Origin: Atopobium sp. UBA1382 | Lineage (GTDB): Bacteria > Actinomycetota > Coriobacteriia > Coriobacteriales > Atopobiaceae | Assembly (NCBI GenBank): GCA_002305805.1 | Contig: DBQY01000003.1 | Span: forward strand, 38,812 to 63,144 | Reading direction: 5' to 3' | Length of the DNA: 24,333 nucleotides | In this document: piece by piece, positions 21,684 to 24,333 of the stretch | Position numbering within the stretch: the stretch's first letter is position 1 | Layout of the letters: each line of letters starts with the position of its first letter | Notes under the pieces: generated by a model | Database searches by the model: none | Told to the model about the DNA's origin: nothing | Seen by the model: the letters and a program-made list of their open reading frames with translations, nothing else | Program-made: the position numbers and the translations under genes

Positions 21684-21839
21684 GAACCCAAACCGCTTTC
21701 CGGTTTGGGTTCGCGTTGTGTTCTCGTGTACGTTCCGGGCGCGCATAACCGCAGGATTTCGTTGCTGAGCTACCTCGTTTTCTCGGATAGTGAACCCAAA
21801 CCGTTGGGAGGGGACGGCCCTGTCTTTGGGTTTGGGTTC
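21684..21839. repeat. Second array of the 11-bp inverted repeat, in the GH13 promoter region
   Basis: Four more copies of the 11-mer found at 1055-1284: GAACCCAAACC at 21684-21694 and 21792-21802, GGTTTGGGTTC at 21702-21712 and 21829-21839. The first pair has the same 7-base loop as the pair at 1156-1184. The segment 21702-21802 again opens with GGTTTGGGTTCG, closes with GTGAACCCAAACC and holds TACCTCG, but is 101 bp long. The last copy ends two bases before a -10 box (TAGAAT at 21842-21847), where a bound repressor would block transcription of the GH13 gene. The first hairpin lies 20 bases after the phospholipase stop but lacks a T-run. Confidence 0.75.
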
Positions 21840-21841
21840 GG

Positions 21842-21847
21842 TAGAAT
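21842..21847 (+). promoter_or_regulatory. Putative -10 box of the GH13 gene
   Basis: TAGAAT (five of six to consensus) is 29 bases before the ATG; GGAAGGA is the ribosome site. The -35 region falls in or next to the GGTTTGGGTTC repeat, so the repeat may be the operator. Confidence 0.55.
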
Positions 21848-21876
21848 GGGGATGCTGTCGACCGGAAGGAACCCCC

Positions 21877-23208
21877 ATGAGCTGGTACGAGCCGTCTTTT
21901 GTCTATCAGATCTACCCGTTGGGTCTCTGCGGTGCCCCGTACGAGAATGACGGCGAGCTTGAGCACCGGCTGCTCAAGCTCGTGGACGACGGCTGGATCG
22001 ACCACATGGCAAAGCTCGGTGCCACGTGCCTCCTGCTCAACCCGGTTTTTGAGTCCGACGCGCACGGCTATGACACGCGCGACTACACCAAGGTCGACTG
22101 CCGTCTCGGCACGAACGAGGATCTGCGTACCGTTGTGGACGCCTGCCATGCCGCCGGCATCAAGATCCTTCTCGACGGCGTGTTCAACCACGTGGGCCGC
22201 GGCTTCTGGGCGTTCCAGGATGTGCTGCAGCGTCGCGGCGAGAGTCCGTATGCCGGTTGGTTCGAGATTGACTTCAACGGCAACAACTGCTTCAACGACG
22301 GTCTCTCCTACAGCTGTTGGGAGGGTGCGGTCAACCTGGTAAAGCTCAACCACTGGAACGGCGAGCTCAACGACTACCTGGCCGACGTCATCCGCGGCTG
22401 GGTGCGCGACTTTGACATCGACGGTTTGCGTCTGGACGTGGCGTACTGCCTCGACCAGGGCTACCTGCGCTTCCTGCGCAACCTCGCCAACCAGATTGGC
22501 CAAGAGCGGGGCGAGAAGTTCCCGCTCGTGGGCGAGACCATGTTCGGCGACTACAACCAGTGGATGGGCGACGACCTCTGCGACTCCGTGACCAACTACG
22601 AGGCCTACAAGGGCCTGTGGTCCTCCATGAACGCCGCCAACATGCACGAGATCGCCTACGCGCTTGAGCGCCAGAGCGGCAGCCACCCGTGGGACCTCTA
22701 CACGGGCCGTCACATGCTCGACTTTGTGGACAACCACGACGTGCCGAGAATTGCCACCAAGCTGGATGACAAGAACCAGCTCGTGCCGCTCTACGGGCTG
22801 CTGTTTGCCATGTCCGGCGTGCCCGCGGTCTACTACGGCAGCGAGTGGGGCATCGAGGGCGAGCAGCTCCCCGGCGACCATGAGCTGCGTCCCGCGCTCG
22901 ACGCACCGGAGTGGAACGAGCTTACGGACTGGATTGCCGCGCTGGCGAAGGCGCGCTCTGGGTCCGAGGCGCTCGTGTGGGGCGACTACACGCAGCTCCA
23001 GTGCCAGCCGCAGCAGCTGGTCTTCCAGCGCCGCAGCGACGGTGAGCGCGTGATCGTGGCGATCAACGCGAGCGGCGAGCCCGCGACGGTGCACTTCGAC
23101 GCCCAGTGCGGTCGCGCCGTGGACCTCATCACCGGCGAGGAGCACGACTTCGGCGGCGGCTCCGAGCTGGCGCCCTTCTCGGCATACTACTGGCGCTGCG
23201 AGCGCTAG
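21877..23208 (+). CDS. GH13-family alpha-glucosidase / maltodextrin-type hydrolase
   Basis: A 443-residue glycoside hydrolase family 13 protein without signal peptide, so cytoplasmic. The TIM-barrel motifs are present: GVFNHVG (101-107), the nucleophile Asp187 in DGLRLDVA, the acid/base Glu220 in LVGETMF and Asp288 in FVDNHDV, followed by VYYGSEWGIEG and a short C-terminal beta domain (VFQRRSDGERVIVAINASG). It likely trims maltodextrins or related alpha-glucans taken up by the cell; exact linkage cannot be read. I chose ATG 21877 because GGAAGGA precedes it and the enzyme then starts with the family-like WYEPSFVYQIYPLG. It converges with ucpA. Confidence 0.9.
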   Translation: MSWYEPSFVYQIYPLGLCGAPYENDGELEHRLLKLVDDGWIDHMAKLGATCLLLNPVFESDAHGYDTRDYTKVDCRLGTNEDLRTVVDACHAAGIKILLDGVFNHVGRGFWAFQDVLQRRGESPYAGWFEIDFNGNNCFNDGLSYSCWEGAVNLVKLNHWNGELNDYLADVIRGWVRDFDIDGLRLDVAYCLDQGYLRFLRNLANQIGQERGEKFPLVGETMFGDYNQWMGDDLCDSVTNYEAYKGLWSSMNAANMHEIAYALERQSGSHPWDLYTGRHMLDFVDNHDVPRIATKLDDKNQLVPLYGLLFAMSGVPAVYYGSEWGIEGEQLPGDHELRPALDAPEWNELTDWIAALAKARSGSEALVWGDYTQLQCQPQQLVFQRRSDGERVIVAINASGEPATVHFDAQCGRAVDLITGEEHDFGGGSELAPFSAYYWRCER

Positions 23209-23232
23209 GGCCGGCAGCTCTGCCGCCGGCCC
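23208..23232. terminator. Hairpin between the convergent GH13 and ucpA genes
   Basis: GGGCCGGC (23208-23215) pairs with GCCGGCCC (23225-23232) over a 9-base loop that begins at the GH13 stop codon. There is no T-run on either side, so it is at best a weak bidirectional terminator. Confidence 0.4.
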
Positions 23233-23251
23233 CGCTTCGCCTTGCATCTTC

Positions 23252-24043
23252 CTACTGGCCCATCGACGAGGTCTCGGGCAGGGTGGAGCCGCCGTCGATG
23301 ACGACCTGCGTGCCGGTGAGGTAGCTGGACTCGTCCGAGGCGAGAAACGCGCAGAGCTCGCCGCACTCCTCGGGGGTTCCGAGCCGGCCGAGCGGTACCG
23401 CGGCGGCAATGGCGTCGATGGCGCGCTCGGGGTTCTCGGGATCGGACTGCTCGGCCATGCCATCGACCAGCGGGGTTCGGATGTAGCCGGGGCAGATGCA
23501 GTTCACGCGGATGTTCTTGGGCGCGAGCTCGCGCGCGAGGGCCTTGGTGAAGCCGATGAGCGCGGCCTTGGTGGTGGCGTAGGCAACCTCGCCGGGGTCG
23601 GCAACCATGTCGCCGGTGACCGAGCTCGTAATCACGATGGCGCCGCCGCCGGCGTCGATGATCGCGGGGGTCACGGCCTTGCATGCGTTCCAGACGCCCT
23701 TGACGTTGATGTCGATGTGAGAGTCGCGCCAGGAGTCGCCCTCGGTGAGGAAGTCGCCCAGCACGCAGATGCCGGCGTTGCAGTCGAGAACGTCGATGCG
23801 GCCGAAGGCGTCGAGCGCTGCCTGGGCGAGCCGCTGGCAGTCGGCGAAGTCCGAGACGTCGCACTGGACGCCCACGGCCTCGTGTCCCTCCGTGCGTAGC
23901 GCCTCCGCGGAGGCAAGAACGCCCTCGCCGCGCGCCGCGAGGACCACCTTGGCGCCGTGCCGCGCAAAGACGCGGGCTATCCCCTCGCCGATTCCCTTCG
24001 AGGCGCCGGTGACGACGGCGACCTTGCCATCGAGCTTGCCCAT
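23252..24043 (-). CDS. ucpA: Short-chain dehydrogenase/reductase, UcpA-like oxidoreductase
   Basis: A 263-residue classical SDR of the same length as E. coli UcpA, and very like what I recall of that protein over long stretches (HIDINVKGVWN, SSVTGDMVADPGE, ASDESSYLTGTQ, IDGGSTLPET). The Rossmann glycine motif is TGASKGIG (12-19), NAG is at 89-91, and the catalytic set is Asn113, Ser140/141, Tyr155 and Lys159 (YATTK). The cofactor is NAD(P); the substrate is unknown. I chose ATG 24043 because GGAG lies seven bases upstream and the family starts MGKL; a TTG 12 bases earlier overlaps that site. It is monocistronic as far as seen. Confidence 0.88.
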   Translation of the reverse strand: MGKLDGKVAVVTGASKGIGEGIARVFARHGAKVVLAARGEGVLASAEALRTEGHEAVGVQCDVSDFADCQRLAQAALDAFGRIDVLDCNAGICVLGDFLTEGDSWRDSHIDINVKGVWNACKAVTPAIIDAGGGAIVITSSVTGDMVADPGEVAYATTKAALIGFTKALARELAPKNIRVNCICPGYIRTPLVDGMAEQSDPENPERAIDAIAAAVPLGRLGTPEECGELCAFLASDESSYLTGTQVVIDGGSTLPETSSMGQ

Positions 24044-24157
24044 GTGAGACTCCAATCTGTCGTGGGGTTCGTGCTGGCTACGTTACCGCTGCGAACGCGC
24101 GCCGTGAAGTCACGTTGTCGTGGACGGCACTGACGGTTGTTCTCGCGCAAAGCTTTG

Positions 24158-24273
24158 TAATACGCGACTTCCAACGTTTCAGGGGCCTAAAACGTTGGAA
24201 GTCGCGTACTGGGTTCAGGCAATACGCGATTACCAACGTTTAGGAGGCTTAATTCGTTGGGAGTCGCGTACTG
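24158..24273. repeat. Tandem pair of long hairpin repeats upstream of ucpA
   Basis: Unit 1 has perfect 19-base arms (TACGCGACTTCCAACGTTT at 24161-24179 and its complement at 24190-24208) with a 10-base loop. Unit 2, 62 bases on, has 16-base arms (TACGCGATTACCAACG at 24223-24238 and CGTTGGGAGTCGCGTA at 24255-24270) with one mismatch and one G-U pair. Both are preceded by AA and followed by CTGG. The pair looks like a duplicated REP/BIME-like element; paired regulatory sites are an alternative. The rest of 24044-24333 shows no gene. Confidence 0.75.
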
Positions 24274-24333
24274 GCGAGCATGGGCGGCCGAGAAGAACCT
24301 CTCGTCCAAACTAAAAAGGGCCCCGAGCGCGTG

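Noticed and set aside
21825..21839. Telomere-like TTTGGG repeats
   Set aside because: Only two units, inside a bacterial promoter region, and explained better by the 11-bp repeat family.

Overview
The window is GC-rich, gene-dense bacterial DNA. Codon use, strong GGAGG-type ribosome sites, a Firmicute-like T-box ahead of pheST and GalNAc-type PTS genes together suggest a Coriobacteriia-type actinobacterium (Olsenella/Atopobium/Collinsella-like, probably host-associated). That assignment is an inference from gene content and style, not from a marker gene.

Left part (39-11040): a nearly complete N-acetylgalactosamine/galactosamine (Aga) locus. It holds a tagatose-bisphosphate-type class II aldolase (minus), a divergent DeoR-family regulator followed by a HAD phosphatase (plus), a 1-phosphofructokinase/tagatose-6-phosphate kinase (minus), and one long plus-strand operon. 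That operon encodes PTS IIA, a YajC-like protein, IIB, IIC, IID, a GntR/UTRA regulator, an AgaS-type SIS deaminase/isomerase and an AgaA/NagA-type deacetylase. The expected route is GalNAc import and phosphorylation, deacetylation, deamination/isomerisation to tagatose-6-P, phosphorylation and aldol cleavage to triose phosphates. The weak link is IIC, which carries an in-frame TAG at codon 22, so transport through this PTS may be broken in this strain (or the base is wrong). Candidate operators for both regulators lie in the intergenic regions.

Middle part (11139-17872): a secreted or membrane-anchored lipase-like alpha/beta hydrolase, an orphan AbiEi-like protein with a C-terminal nuclease-like region (minus), then a phenylalanine T-box leader and pheS-pheT with a terminator.

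Right part (17937-24333): two zinc-ribbon, single-membrane-span proteins (one with EF-hand, LRR-like and YD repeats, the other with a YARHG domain) flank a lipoprotein amidase. A probably leaderless zinc-dependent phospholipase C-like gene, a cytoplasmic GH13 glucosidase and a UcpA-like short-chain dehydrogenase (minus) follow.

The intergenic DNA is unusually structured. An 11-bp inverted repeat (GAACCCAAACC / GGTTTGGGTTC) occurs eight times in two places 20 kb apart. A 23-bp perfect palindrome precedes the kinase. A 72-bp imperfect palindrome lies next to the AbiEi gene. A tandem pair of long hairpins lies upstream of ucpA. No tRNA, rRNA, CRISPR array, transposase or integrase was seen.
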